NCBI GenBank assembly: GCA_020284085.1
Contig: JACEVL010000143.1
Span: forward strand, 644,983 to 708,982
Origin: Aporrectodea caliginosa
Lineage: Eukaryota; Annelida; Clitellata; Crassiclitellata; Lumbricidae
DNA length: 64,000 nucleotides
Reading direction: 5' to 3'
The notes under the pieces are model-generated. The model worked only from the letters and a program-made list of their open reading frames with translations. It did no database searches and was not told where the DNA came from. The position numbers and the translations under genes are program-made. Every line of letters begins with the position of its first letter. The first letter of the stretch is position 1. Shown here in pieces: positions 11,226 to 22,463 of this stretch.

Positions 11226-12910
11226 ATTAATTATGTCAACAAATTTTAGGCAGTTTTTGACCCCCTCCCCCTTGTCAGCAACTGCCAAACATTGACGGAC
11301 TCCCTAAAAAATTATGTCAACAATCCCACAACCCCCTCCCTACAAAAAAGAAACACACTGGCTCAATACATCGTGTGCTTAGAGTGCAAAGGTGCTAACT
11401 CCATTTATTGAAATTGTTCAGGAGAGCAAATCTAAACTTTCGATTGTTGCCACAAATCCAGTAAGTTTTATATCATTGTGGTTTATATGCATTTGGATAA
11501 TAAATCATTTCTTAGTTGGAATGTTGCTATCTTTTAAAAATAAAAAATATTTATGACGCCTCGCCTGAAATATTCAAAATAACGGCTTATGACAGACAAT
11601 AGCACCTTTGCACATTTCAAAATATTTTGAGATCTGGAGATAGGCCCTTGAGTAATATAACATCTTAGCCTATATTTGAGATTAAAAAGTGCCTTTTAAA
11701 TAAAATATTAGTATCAGATAATAAACAAAAATAATGATTTGTGTAAAATTGAATTCACCGACATTAAGTTAAGATTGGACTTCAATGATTTCTCTGACCA
11801 AATAAATTTATTGACATCGAGCTAGGAATGAACTTCAGTATTTTCGATTCACACATTAGATTTTTCGGCAAGCATTTAGTTTCGGGGTGCGTGTATTTTC
11901 TCCCGTCATTTTAAGCATCGTGAGAGTCGGTTAGGGTAAGGTTACGCGTCGTGAGGGTCGGTTAAGGTCAGGGTTGTCTTTAGAAAACATCGTACCTTCC
12001 GCGCAGCATGCCAAAAGATGCCGTCCGACGCCCGTAAACTTACGCACCCCGATACTAAATGCTTGCCGATTTTTCAACCACACTGTCAGATTCAAGCCAG
12101 CGAAACACTTTTGTTTCGTTGTGAATAATTAAATTTTACTCGTCAATTCCAAAATTTTTCGTATGCCCGGAACTACAGACGAAAGTCATAATTAGCTCCT
12201 AACGAACAGGCTCTTAATTACTCACGTTATCGCTCACAAAATATTAAATTGATGTTATTTTTAGATAATAACATTACTATGATTAAATAAAATAATATTT
12301 TAAGAATAATAATCCTGACTAAAGCAAAATGTTACAAACATAATTATTAGGAACTTACAATTTTCCGTTGAAATACCGTCAGTACGACGTCATAATATGA
12401 CCTCAGTGTAAAGAGTGCAATAGTTCTATCGTCAATAGAACCTTTGCACATTTCAAAACTTAGTGATTGGAGATAGACCAAACAATAAAGCAGCTATTAC
12501 GTTTTTATTTACACTCTGAACAAAAGCATCTTTTAGCATTTCAAACAATAAATTGGTAGCAACAGAATAAAACAATAAAACGTTTTTTGAAAATTTTGGA
12601 GTTAGCACCTTTGCACTCTAACCACACGACATGTAGAATATTTTTTTTGAATTTTTACACTGAAAAATGCAATCTCGAATTTCAAAATATATGAGTTTAG
12701 TTTATAACCAGATTTTTAGTAGTATTAAATATTAAGCACTTTATGCATTTTTCGCATTACTTTTGTTTTCGCTACCATTTTGAAGGGTCTTTGCTGATTC
12801 ATTGGGAAAAAAATGTTGACGTCAAATTGTACCGAACCCCCTCCCCTTGTCAACAACTGTCAAACTTTTCCAAACCCCTTCCTCCTATTTTGTTGACATA
12901 ATTAATGAAG
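11226..12910. mobile_element. TTAA-flanked TIR element with nested inverted repeats
   Basis: Ends TTAA-TTATGTCAACAAA (left) and the exact complement TTTGTTGACATAA-TTAA (right), as expected for TTAA-targeting elements such as piggyBac or Kolobok (family knowledge). Direct CCCCCTCCCC-containing segments sit inside both ends. A second inverted pair, GAGTGCAAAGGTGCTAACTC (near 11378) and its complement (near 12600), lies within. No transposase frame. Confidence 0.6.
11867..12067. mobile_element. hAT-like MITE with perfect 8-bp target duplication
   Basis: Near-perfect TIRs beginning GGCAAGCATTTAGT(T/A)TCGG, flanked by the identical 8-mer GATTTTTC at 11859-11866 and 12068-12075. Eight-base duplications are typical of hAT elements (family knowledge). 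Interior has two GTCGGTTAGGGT-type words. A half copy occurs at about 45930-46020. Confidence 0.75.
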
Positions 12911-13879
12911 ACATATAATTATGAATGTCCAACCAATTTTTTCTCACTTTTTGCAAATATATTTTGGCTGTAATTAAGCCATGACTGAACTTTTGTCAGT
13001 TTTACATTTTGAACTCTTTAAAAGGAATATGACGGATTTTTCGTTTAAATGATAAAATTAATGAAGAATAACACCAATTTTAAGATTTGTTTCAGATAAT
13101 GAATAGATAAACTTTAAGATTTTTTTTTATAGTTGTGCAAAAGGCCAACTAATCTGAATTATTTCAGTTCTTTAATTACTTCCAAAGGTTTAAAGCCAAA
13201 GGTTGAAAGTCAACGTATCATTGTGATTGAACTAAAGACCTTATTAAACACCAATCAGTTGGGTGAGCTTTCAAATACTGTAACATTGAGAATAAGTTAT
13301 ATTTTATCAGCTGAAAAGCGTTAGGGCGGTTAGGCCTATGCTGTTTCAAATTTCGCCAATATAACTAAATATATAAAATTATTAAAATAATTCTTTACGT
13401 ACCGTATCATGCCTAACTGGAATTTGAATTGATGAAAATAAACCGGCACATTAAAATTCTTTTACAATTCAGCATAGGCCTATATGTGATGCAACATTTC
13501 TATTGTTCCGGGGGCGAATCTTCCCGGGAGCGAATGTGAGGAGCGAATTTCCCCGGTGCGAGTCTTCCGGGGGCGAAATGTCCGTATCCCATTCTGACAG
13601 AGGCGCTCTGTAAATTATTATAATTAGGCCTATAGCCTACGATACGATACGATTGGCTGAGCTATTCTTCTTATAGGCCTATAATGTATATAACTTGACC
13701 TAAACTTCATGCAAAATTTCTAGCAATATGCCTATTATTCTCGGTTGAACCTGGACAGCATGATGTTTACTGTTATGAAATGGGATCGGTAATTTATCGT
13801 TTTAGCGTTTTATTGAAGCACTAGGGTATCGACAAACATTAGAACAAAATATATCAGCGCTGATCGAATGCAAGTTGGA
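12911..13879. other. non-coding spacer with degenerate GCGAATCTTCC repeats
   Basis: No gene. At 13505-13585 a few diverged units of the type CCGGGGGCGAATCTTCC, similar in style to the foldback ends at 3.3 kb. Several TAGGCCTA palindromes. Confidence 0.5.
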
Positions 13880-14200
13880 CTGAGGAAAAGAATTCTTGCT
13901 AAATAGAAGTTGAATTGATGAACATAATTTTAGCCTAAATGGAATTGTGACTGAGGAAAAGAATCTTATCTCAAATCTCAATAGAAGCTGGATTGATGAA
14001 AAATAATTCTTAGTTCAATAGAAAGTTGTATTGATGACAGGTAGGCCTAATTGTTGCTAAAACAGAAGCTAGTTTGATAAAAGGGTTCTTGCCAAAGTAG
14101 AAGTTGGACTGATGAAAGTGAGAAAGCAAGAAGAAGTTGGGTTGAGGAGAAATGGTATAGTGTAAGTAGAAGTTGGATTGATGGTCCAACAACATGATAC
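13880..14200. repeat. FB-W minisatellite array (partial element)
   Basis: About eight diverged units of roughly 37-40 bases around AATAGAAGTTGGATTGATGA. The same unit forms the core of the FB-W elements. Short frames here are repeat translations. Confidence 0.75.
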
Positions 14201-14291
14201 AATGGGCGAATATATAGAACGCTAAAACGATACATTAGGCCTACCCTACCATAGGATCGACTAGCCTATTAGAAGAATTTGAAGAATAATT

Positions 14292-16667
14292 GGTAATCCC
14301 GTAGCATAGGTTGGTAAATTATTTCATATGGTCAATTTAACCCATTAGTGCCCAAAGTTGTAAAACTGAACAGATTAAGTTATAGTTTCAGTAATCTCAA
14401 CAACTTAGTGCAGTAACATTGCTGACAACTTATTTATTGGTACCTACTTCAGTATGAGTACTTTACATACTGTCCGTTATAACGGACGTCGGGCACTAGC
14501 CCAGTGATAACCATAACTTAGTTTACTGTTACAGAATCAGGCCTGCTAGCTCTTCCATACAATATTTCCGGAATGTTTTGATAGTTTGTCACATTTATAT
14601 ACTATATGAGGTTGATTGTAATCATAAGCTTCACATTTCTAAAGTGCTAATCTATAGCTAAGTGCTAGGCACCTGCTATTCACGAACGTATTATGCAGTG
14701 TGATAATACTTGTGACAAAGGCCAGCGACACATTTCTCAAGCCTTGTAAGGACGGTTTGTGTCTCGTGATTGTTACCATCATACCATACATCAGACAGTA
14801 CTGCATATGCATGTCTACCTTGAATAGATGGTACACCATGGCACTTGAGGAGGCTTACAGCCAGCTGTCGGCTGAAGTCAAACAAACTGTCGCCGCCTCC
14901 CTAAACTTGGCGAGAGATATGCCATGTATTGACCACTGTTACGTCAAGCAGGTAGACAAAGATTGACCGTCACCACTGATATGTGAAAAGCAGCCTGCTG
15001 ATTTTGCTTATCAACACCACCCAGGCCTTGATTGTAGAGGTGGAACAAGTGAGTTTTGGCTCTACACACGACTTTTGTCTACCATCCCAAACTTTGATGC
15101 AGTGGAAACGACACTATTGTCATGCCAGCAAATCATCAGCACGCGATCTAAAGGCATATAATCTTCTTGGCTCTTTTTTTACTGGCTGCCATATATTTCA
15201 GAGTAAATTGCCCCGTTCAGCTCCCCTGATTGTACCTTCTGCTTCGTACCCAAATGCATGGAAGCAGTGCAAGAGTCTGTAAACACATTGTCAAAATGAA
15301 CTCTGAATGACTGTCACCTTGTTTATCAGTTTCTTCATGTCAGCATGCAGGCCCAACATTGCCCATGCATGTGTGACTGGTATTTGGATCTGTTGGCGTG
15401 ATCTGTCTGCAAACTTCAGATGAAGTTGATAACAATTTGCACCTCAAATGGCATAGACTGCTAGAAAGGTGTTCTTTCCATGGGCTGTTTTGCATTCTCT
15501 GCGAATAGTTTTCCTATGAAGCTCATTGTCCAGGGACTACAAAATAGTGAGTAGCTAGTCTAAAATTAATAGATTTCAAGCTAACGGTTACTTCATATTG
15601 CAAGTAATACAATAACAAGAGCAACTACTGGGACAGAGAGGCTTGGTGACTTTACTGTGAGGAACAATGATGTCTTAGGGCTAGTGCCCGACGTCCGTTA
15701 TAACGGACGCCAACATTGCAATTGAAATTTCCATGGTAAAACAAGCAGTGATTGTCATAATATTTTATCAACATATGGACCCATATGTGTACTATAAACA
15801 ACAATAACAGTTTCCTAAAATTATTTCTGGTTCATTACCAAATAAAAATATACTAACTAGCTGTAACGAAGTTTTTTGACATTTTGTAGTAGACGTTGAA
15901 ACCAAAACTGTATATTTTTCTAACTGACATAATCCGGCAATCACAATAGTGGAATGTATAGTCATAATATTATGGTCCAGTATTAAAAAGAAATAGAGAA
16001 GAGCCTTGTATACAGTTGCCTGTTTTTTTGCTAACGTGTTTTCTAAGCGTCCGTTATAACGGACGTCGGGCACTAAGGGGTTAAAGTGGAAGTTTAATTG
16101 ATGGTAGTTATCATGGGTTCCACGACAAGTCGTCTACAGACTTTTCAACCAGGCCTACGACACTTCGTCTACACATATTTCGCCGACAGACATTTCGCAT
16201 TCGAAATGATTTGATATTGTAAACTGGAATTGGAATTGATGAAAGCATTCATGTATTGAAATAGAAGCTGGATTGATCGAAATAATTTCCCCCTAAATAA
16301 TAGCTGGATACCAAGCTGGGTGGATGGATGAAACTAAGTTTTCGATTCAATAGATGGTGGATTGATGAAAATAATTGTTTCCGTAATTAGAAGCTGGATC
16401 CATGAGAATATTTCTTTGCTTAAATAAAAGTTCCATTGATGAAAAAATATTTCTTTCGTTAAATAGAAGTTGGATTGATAAAAGTATTTTTTCCGATTAA
16501 ATGGAAGTTGGATTGATGAAAAAAGTTTGATGAAAAGTCTTGATGAAATGGAAGCTGGATTGATGATAGTTATCATGCACATACGTAGACTGTTCACTTA
16601 CCAACGTCAAGTACGGCATTGAAGATATTAGAATAATTTACCAACATAAGCTTAATCTACGGAATTA
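14292..16667. mobile_element. FB-W element split by a TTAA insertion
   Basis: Left end GGTAATCCCGTAG...GGTTGGTAAATTATT at 14292; right end (ACTTACCAACGTCAAGTA...AATTTACCAACATAAGC...CTACGGAATTA) near 16600-16667. The core minisatellite resumes at 16084-16570. A 1.75-kb TTAA-flanked element interrupts it after about 45 bases; without it the sequence lines up with the intact copy at 23671. Confidence 0.7.
14337..16083. mobile_element. TTAA-target element (piggyBac-like MITE or pair of MITEs)
   Basis: Flanked by TTAA; ends TTAACCCATTAGTGCCC (left) and GGGCACTAAGGGGTTAA (right). The 16-bp perfect palindrome GTCCGTTATAACGGAC occurs at 14472, 15693 and 16049, each next to GTCGGGCACTA, so left (14337-14502) and right (15678-16083) parts each look like a small MITE around about 1.2 kb of unrecognised sequence. 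CCC-starting TIRs at TTAA fit piggyBac. No intact transposase. Confidence 0.65.
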
Positions 16668-16932
16668 GAGAAGAATTAACAGATGACTATTATTAACCGG
16701 TATTGCCCGGTAATGTTAGATAAAGTAAACCGCTGAAGAATCATTCTTACCTGAGGTAAAATTTTAAGAAAAAGGCCTACAGACAATAGATTTTAAATAT
16801 ATAATCACACAATACAGTTTAAAACACTAATTGTACGTGTAGGGCCTACGATCGAGACTAAGACATGCCAGCAGAATATGAAGGCAAAATGACGTCATTA
16901 GATATACGTAATAATTGAGAATTGAAAGGCTA
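16668..16932. other. spacer
   Basis: AT-rich; nothing recognised. Confidence 0.5.
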
Positions 16933-17172
16933 TATTATATTCTTTATTAATTCAAACTGACAATTACGCAGTATGAACGGATGATCACAAGTTATTACAG
17001 GAGTCGCATTTAACTGTAGGGTATTCGGCAGCCATGCAAGGCGCCCATCAGTCCTACATTTAATTTTACTAATGCGCCATCTCGTAAATGATAGGCTGAG
17101 TGGACCTTGTGGGAAGCGATCCCGCTTCCTACTGCTCTTCACGTCAGTGATGTTACCACTACGGACCGCCGC
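16933..17172 (-). mobile_element. tRNA-derived SINE, family 4
   Basis: Minus-strand head GGTCCGTAGTGGTAACATCA (A-box region) and GGGATCGCTTCCC (B-box region), a body of about 150 bases, then GTCAGTTTGAATTAATAAAG and an AT tail. The same tail words recur at 56437-56460. Confidence 0.6.
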
Positions 17173-17449
17173 CCCCACCCATTGTTAGAAGAACTCCTGT
17201 AGCGCAACAATTTGTAATGATCGTGTAGTCAGTCGCTGGTTGTTTCTAAAGAAAATTGTTGTTGCAAGGCAAATTCCAGTTTGGGTCCTGTTGAAACCTA
17301 AGGGAATTTGAAAGACACGGAAACAGCGCACAATAGAACTGAGTTCAACGAATCACGAGTTTTTAGACAAGATCTGTGGTAGACCAGAACAGAATTTGCA
17401 TGGGGAACTTTTGCTGTAGGCCTACATGATGATTCCCTGAGTCAGAGTT

Positions 17450-17640
17450 ACCTTTGTACTGAGGTGGCATACATTAATGCTAGTGTCGTTCAGGGGTCTG
17501 GGGTAGGCCCTGGCCCTGCCTCTTAGCCTATGTTTTGGGTGCATCTGACCTTCAGCCTAAAAATTAGCTTAAGTCTTTTACTCAAATATGCAGATGATAC
17601 AGTGGAACTGAAACAGAAGCACGTGTACGTTTTGGAGAGG
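17450..17640 (+). pseudogene. non-LTR reverse transcriptase fragment (QGS...YADD)
   Basis: Plus frame reads AYINASVVQGSGVGPGPAS, a stop, then HLTFSLKISLSLLLKYADDT. Order QGS..GP...SDL-like...KYADD is RT motifs B and C of non-LTR elements; YADD holds the catalytic Asp pair. Internal stop and missing residues show decay. Confidence 0.6.
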
Positions 17641-18050
17641 ACTCGTGGTCAGTATCGCTTGAGGGACTTAATGCCTTCATTGCTCTTCTGTGTGCTCGTG
17701 GTATATACGGAGCCAGCAGTTTGATCTTCAATGCTTGTGGTCCCAGTAGGCCTACTATAATTATTCAACGAGGTCGTCTGATTATCTTTGTCTGGTCATT
17801 TCTACATGCAAATCAAGAACTGTCACTGGTGAGCGAGCTTTTTCAGTTACTGGAGCTATTCTTTGAAACTCACTCCCTGTATGTATACCTTCTGCTGTAT
17901 CATAATTGTAATTGAAAATTTATATAGCACCACTTCAAGAAAGACTCCTAGAGGCACTACACAATGCAACTGTAATTGAACAGAATGGTGTTCAAAGCGC
18001 TACCTGATAAAAATGCATAGTAAGGCTAAGGAGTTCATGTCACAAGTGTT
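17641..18050. other. spacer with SINE-tail fragment
   Basis: No gene. A segment near 17930-17965 (TATAGCACCACTTCAAGAAA, AGAGGCAC) resembles the 3' part of SINE family 1. Confidence 0.4.
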
Positions 18051-18058
18051 ATGGTTGT

Positions 18059-18505
18059 TTACCATGCAATGGAATGTTTCATGACTGATCTCCTGATGGC
18101 TGGGAGCCGCCTCAAATGATAGTAGCAGGAACGTGTTAGGTTGAAAGATGCTGTTAAAGTCAAGTGCAAGGTGATACCTACGTCGCGGACACTGGTTGAA
18201 AAGGTGAAGGCGGGGAACATTTGAGATAGTAGGGGGAAATCAAGCTTAGCAAGTTGCGACCAGTGCCAAACCAAATGAGCTGGGTCTTAGCTGAGTTCAA
18301 ACAAAGCCGGTTTGAGAACATCCAGAGGTGGAGGACAGTGCATTAATGGATCGAACAAGAGAGAGAACAGAAAGGGCGTGACCAAAAGCCTGGACGTCAT
18401 CTGCATACAGGTGACCAGTAACCGAGTGTTTGGTGAAGAGAGAAGAAATGTCAGCGCTGTAAAGGATGAAGAGAAGAGGACCAAAGGGCAACAAACGAGA
18501 TCTCT
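18059..18505 (-). pseudogene. CR1/L2-like reverse transcriptase fragment
   Basis: Minus-strand frames read LPFGPLLFILYSADISSLFT and TGHLYADDVQAFGH (motifs B and C, YADD), then after frame changes WSQLAKLDFPLLS, VRDVGITLHLTLT and NLTRSCYYHLRRLPAIRRSV, the usual connection region of CR1/L2-type elements. At least two frame changes. Next to FB-W element 18534-18919. Confidence 0.8.
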
Positions 18506-18533
18506 TATTGATTTAACATAATCGCCCTAGGGC

Positions 18534-18919
18534 GGTAATCCCGTAGTTTAGGTTGGAAAATTATTGTAATGTCTTCAATGCCGTGCTTCACGTTAGTAAG
18601 CAGTCTACCTATGTCCATGAAAACTACCACCAGTCCAGCTTCCATTTAATGAAAGAAATGACCGAAATTCTATAATATTATAAGCAAAAATATATTTCTC
18701 ATCAATGGGGAACTTAAAATTATTTAAGGAAAGAACTATTCTCGTGGATCCAGCTTCTACTTACGGAAACAATTATTTCGATCAATCCAGCTTCTATTTA
18801 AACATAGAAATGGTGTAACCAATCCCACTTTCATTTGGGAAGCAATTTTTTCATCAATCCAGCTTCCATTTTAAATAGATCATATGAAATAATTTCCCAA
18901 CCTAAACTTCGGGATTACC
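18534..18919. mobile_element. FB-W element, intact
   Basis: TIRs GGTAATCCCGTAGTTTAGG (left) and the near-exact complement ending TTCGGGATTACC (right). Between them are six or seven reversed units of the CATCAATCCAGCTTCTATTT minisatellite. No coding capacity. Flanking 8-mers match only partly. Confidence 0.75.
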
Positions 18920-19387
18920 TATGAGGCCAATCAAAGTGATCTGGTAAACACGTTAATATAGCATGTTGATCTTTTTTTTAAATCTTCAAAAGCAAAAAGA
19001 GAAACTACAATTACATTTTTACACACTGCATTTATATGCTAAGAGACTTTTCCGATTAAACATGTGCAAACTACAAAAAATTAAGACAAAAATTCAAATA
19101 CATTCAGCACTGATATATTTAAAATCTTATAAAAAAGAAGCACTGGCATCAATGTGTCAAAAATCTAGCTATGCATCATAAAGCAGATTAATTAGTTTCG
19201 AACTAAAAAATATATTCATCATGTAATGTAATTGAGCTAGTAATCTTCAAACAATGCAGCAGTCATCATCCAGAGAAGAAAACAACTGAAAAAACCAAGC
19301 ACAATAAATTTCTTGTTGACATTAAACATTTCACTGCATACTACACAACCATAAAAAACCAGTGACATTTCCTTATCTCTCTGTCTC
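18920..19387. other. 3' flank of ZNF-2
   Basis: AT-rich, no gene. CATGAATCAGGAAAGCAAA at about 19389 recurs near 49223, downstream of ZNF-3, so the duplicated block includes this flank. Confidence 0.45.
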
Positions 19388-20070
19388 TCATGAATCAGGA
19401 AAGCAAAGAAAAACAGTTACAATGCAAACATGGAAAACTTGAAATGCATGCAAGAAAAAAACAACTTTGCTATGTATCATAAGGCAGAATACATTTCTTA
19501 GAAGAAAATATTTTAAACTGAAACTTGCAGCTGCTAATCTTTCAGCAGTTTTGGTAAAGTCATCATCGTCCAGTGGAAAATAACAAACATGGAAACCGTG
19601 CTTCAAAAATTCTTTTGCCATTTGATACATTTCATCGCAAATTACACAACCAAATGATTTCACAAGGGAAGGAGCAGAATCAGCAACAGATGAAGTCTGA
19701 ATTCCAAATACTTCCAGTTTTCAGTTTTTCACTCTCATAAGTTTTCACAGGGACATTGAAATCCTCAGTCTGCTCAAAGTGTTTTTCACATAACTTCACT
19801 TGGCTTTCAATGATTTTGCTTCACATTGGGTTTCTGAATGCCTATACAGGTGTGACTCTTCTCTGCAAAACGACATTTTCCACACATTTATGGCTTCTCT
19901 TCAGTGTTCACCAGGTTCTCCTGTGAATTTTCAGACAATCCTTCTGTGTAAACGTTTTCTAACACAGGTCACATTTCTTTTGCTTTCTCTCCAGTGCAGA
20001 TTCTCACACGACCACTGAAATTACTATTAGATGAAAATGATTTGTGACAAAGTTGACATTTGTATGGTTT
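19388..20070 (-). pseudogene. decayed 3' end of ZNF-2
   Basis: Minus-strand remains colinear with the ZNF-3 C-terminus: a finger remnant (KPYKCQLCHKSF, about 20015-20065), degraded finger words near 19830-19900, QVKLCEKHFEQTEDFNVPVK (frame 2), then after a frameshift SSVADSAPSLVKSFGCVICD and MYQMAKEFLKHGFHVCY. The last part is the terminal Cys/His motif shared by ZNF-2, -3 and -5. Separated from the main frame by a TAA in the linker at 20068-20070 and by indels. Confidence 0.65.
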
Positions 20071-22463
20071 TTATCCAGTGTGGGTTCTCATATGAATATT
20101 CAAATAAGTTTTTCTTGAAAATCCCTTGTGGCAGATTTCACATTTAAAAAGCCTTTCTCCACTATGGAACACTATGTGACGACACAGGTCACATTTATGA
20201 GCAAATGCCTTGTAACATAATTCACACTTGTATGGTTTCTCTCGAGTGTGGGTTCTCATATGACTATTCAAATGACTTTTCCTTGAAAATCCCTTGTTGC
20301 AGAATTCACATTTATATGGTCTTTCTCCACTGTGGAACACTAAATGACTACGCAAATCACCATTCTGAGCAAATGCCTTCTGACATAATTCACATTTATA
20401 TGGCTTCTCTCAGTGTGGGTTCTCGTATGAATATTCAAAAAAGTCTTGTCTATAAACGTTTTCTGACACTGGTCACATTTGTATGGTTTCTCTCCAGTGT
20501 GGGTTCTTATATGGCGATTCAAATGACCATTATTGGCAAAAAATTTGTGACATAGGTGACATAAGTATGGTTTCTCTCCATTGTGGGTCTTCAAATGTGT
20601 GACCAAAGTACTAATACAGGTATGTGATTTCTCACATAAATGGCATACGTATGGTTTATCTCCAGTGTGGTTCCTCAAATGTCTATTTAAGCTACTAATA
20701 CTGGTATATGATTTTTCACACAAGTGACATATGCACGTTTTCTCTGCAGTGTGGCTTTTTATGTGAATTTTCAAATTACCATTTGAGTAAAATGATTTTT
20801 GGCATAGTTCACATCCGTATTCTCTTTCTTTATGGATCTTTGAATGACGACGCACTTGAAACTTCAGTGCAAAAGCCTCGTGACAATATTCACACTTAAA
20901 CGGTTTCTCTCCTGTGTGGTTTGTCATGTGGATGCTCCAAGCAGTACGCGATGAATATGATTTATTACACGTTTGACATTTGTATGGTTTCTCTCCAGTG
21001 TGTGTTCTCAAATGATATTTCAAAGTAATTTTCAGTGAAAAAGCCCTGTTGCAGACTTCACATTTATGTGATCTTTCTCCACTATGGACCAATGAATGCT
21101 GACGCATTTCAAACTTTGAAGCAAATGCCTTGTTGCATAATTCACACTTATATGGCTTCTCGCCAGTGTGGGTTCTCGAGTGGCTTTTCAAACTACTACC
21201 GCTTACAAAACACTTTTCACATAGTTGACATTTGTAAGGTTTTTCCCCAGTGTGCGTTTTCATATGAACATTCACATGACTTTTCCTTGAATACCTCTTG
21301 TCGCAGAATTCACATTTAAATGGTCTTTCCCCACTGTGGAAAATTGAATGATTACGCAGGTCACCCTTCTTAGCAAATGCTTTGTGACATAATTCACACT
21401 TATATGGCTTCTCTCCAGTGTGAGTTCTCATATGAACATTCAAAAAATACTTCTCTACAAACGCTTTCTGACACTGGTCACATTTGTATGGTTTCTCTCC
21501 AGTGTGGTTTGTCATATGGCGATTCAAATGACTATTATGCACAAAGGATTTGTGACATATGTGACATAAGTATGGTTTCTCTCCAGTGTGGGTGATCATA
21601 TGGCGATTCAAACGACCATTATTGGCAAAAGATTTGTGGCATATGTGACATAAGTATGGCTTCTCTCCGGTGTGGGTCTTCAAATGTGTGATCAAGCTAC
21701 TAGCACAGGTATGCGATTTTTCACATAAGTGACATACGTATGGTTTCTCTCCAGTGTGGGTCCTCAAATGTATATTTAAACTACTAATACTGGTATATGA
21801 TTTTTCACATAAGTGACATATGGACGTTTTCTCTCCAGTGTGACTTTTCATGTGAACTTTCAAATTACCATTTGAGTAAAATGACTTGTGGCATAGTTCA
21901 CATCTGTATTTTCTTTCTTCACTATGGATCCTTGAATGACGACGCACTTGACACTTTAGTGCAAAAGCCTTGTGACAATATTCACACTTAAACGGTTTCT
22001 CTCCTGTGTGTGTTGCCTTGTGGATTCGCAAAGAAGTACGCAATGAAAATGATTTATTACATATTTGACATTTGTATGGTTTCTCTCCAGTGTGTGTTCT
22101 CAAATGATCTTTCAAAGTACTTTTCAGTGAAAATGCCTTCTGGCAGACTTCACATTGATGTGGTCTTTCTCCACTATGGACCAATGAATGCTGACACACT
22201 TCAGCCTTTGAACCAAATGCCTTGTTGCATAATTCACACTTATATGGCTTCTCGCCAGTGTGGGTTCTCGAGTGGCTTTTCAAACGACCATTGCTTACAA
22301 AAGACTTTTCACATAGTTGACATTTGAATGGTTTCTCCCCGGTGTGGATTCTTATGTGGACCTTCAGATATTTATTAGAAGCATATGATTTGTGGCATAG
22401 ATGACATATGCATAGTTTAGCTTTATTGATGGTTTTAGAATTCTCATCCAGGTCACCCATCAT
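20071..22463 (-). CDS. C2H2 zinc-finger protein ZNF-2, with a one-base deletion
   Basis: Start ATG 22463 (MMGDLDENSKTINKAK). Twenty-four fingers follow without a break, nearly all C-x2-C...H-x3-H with TGEKP or SGERP linkers; then HTE|RSH marks a lost G near 20409. The next frame continues with four more fingers (20355-20071) to a TAA in a linker. Fingers 15-26 repeat fingers 2-14 in order, one missing: a tandem internal duplication of about 1 kb. Short N-terminus, no KRAB or BTB. Likely nuclear DNA-binding regulator. 5' flank and N-terminus match ZNF-3. The break may be real decay or an assembly error. Confidence 0.8.

Noticed and set aside
14010..14235. Short minus frames with SSNFYL/QSNFYL words
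   Set aside because: Translation of the FB-W minisatellite; similar words at 16334-16597 and 23705-23929 have the same source.
14639..15282. piggyBac transposase inside the TTAA element
   Set aside because: A fragment NRWYT and a few other words look suggestive, but there is no ordered match and the frames are short.
20205..22327. Many plus-strand frames opposite ZNF-2 (and likewise opposite ZNF-3 and ZNF-5)
   Set aside because: Antisense shadows of repeated fingers, with no independent domain.
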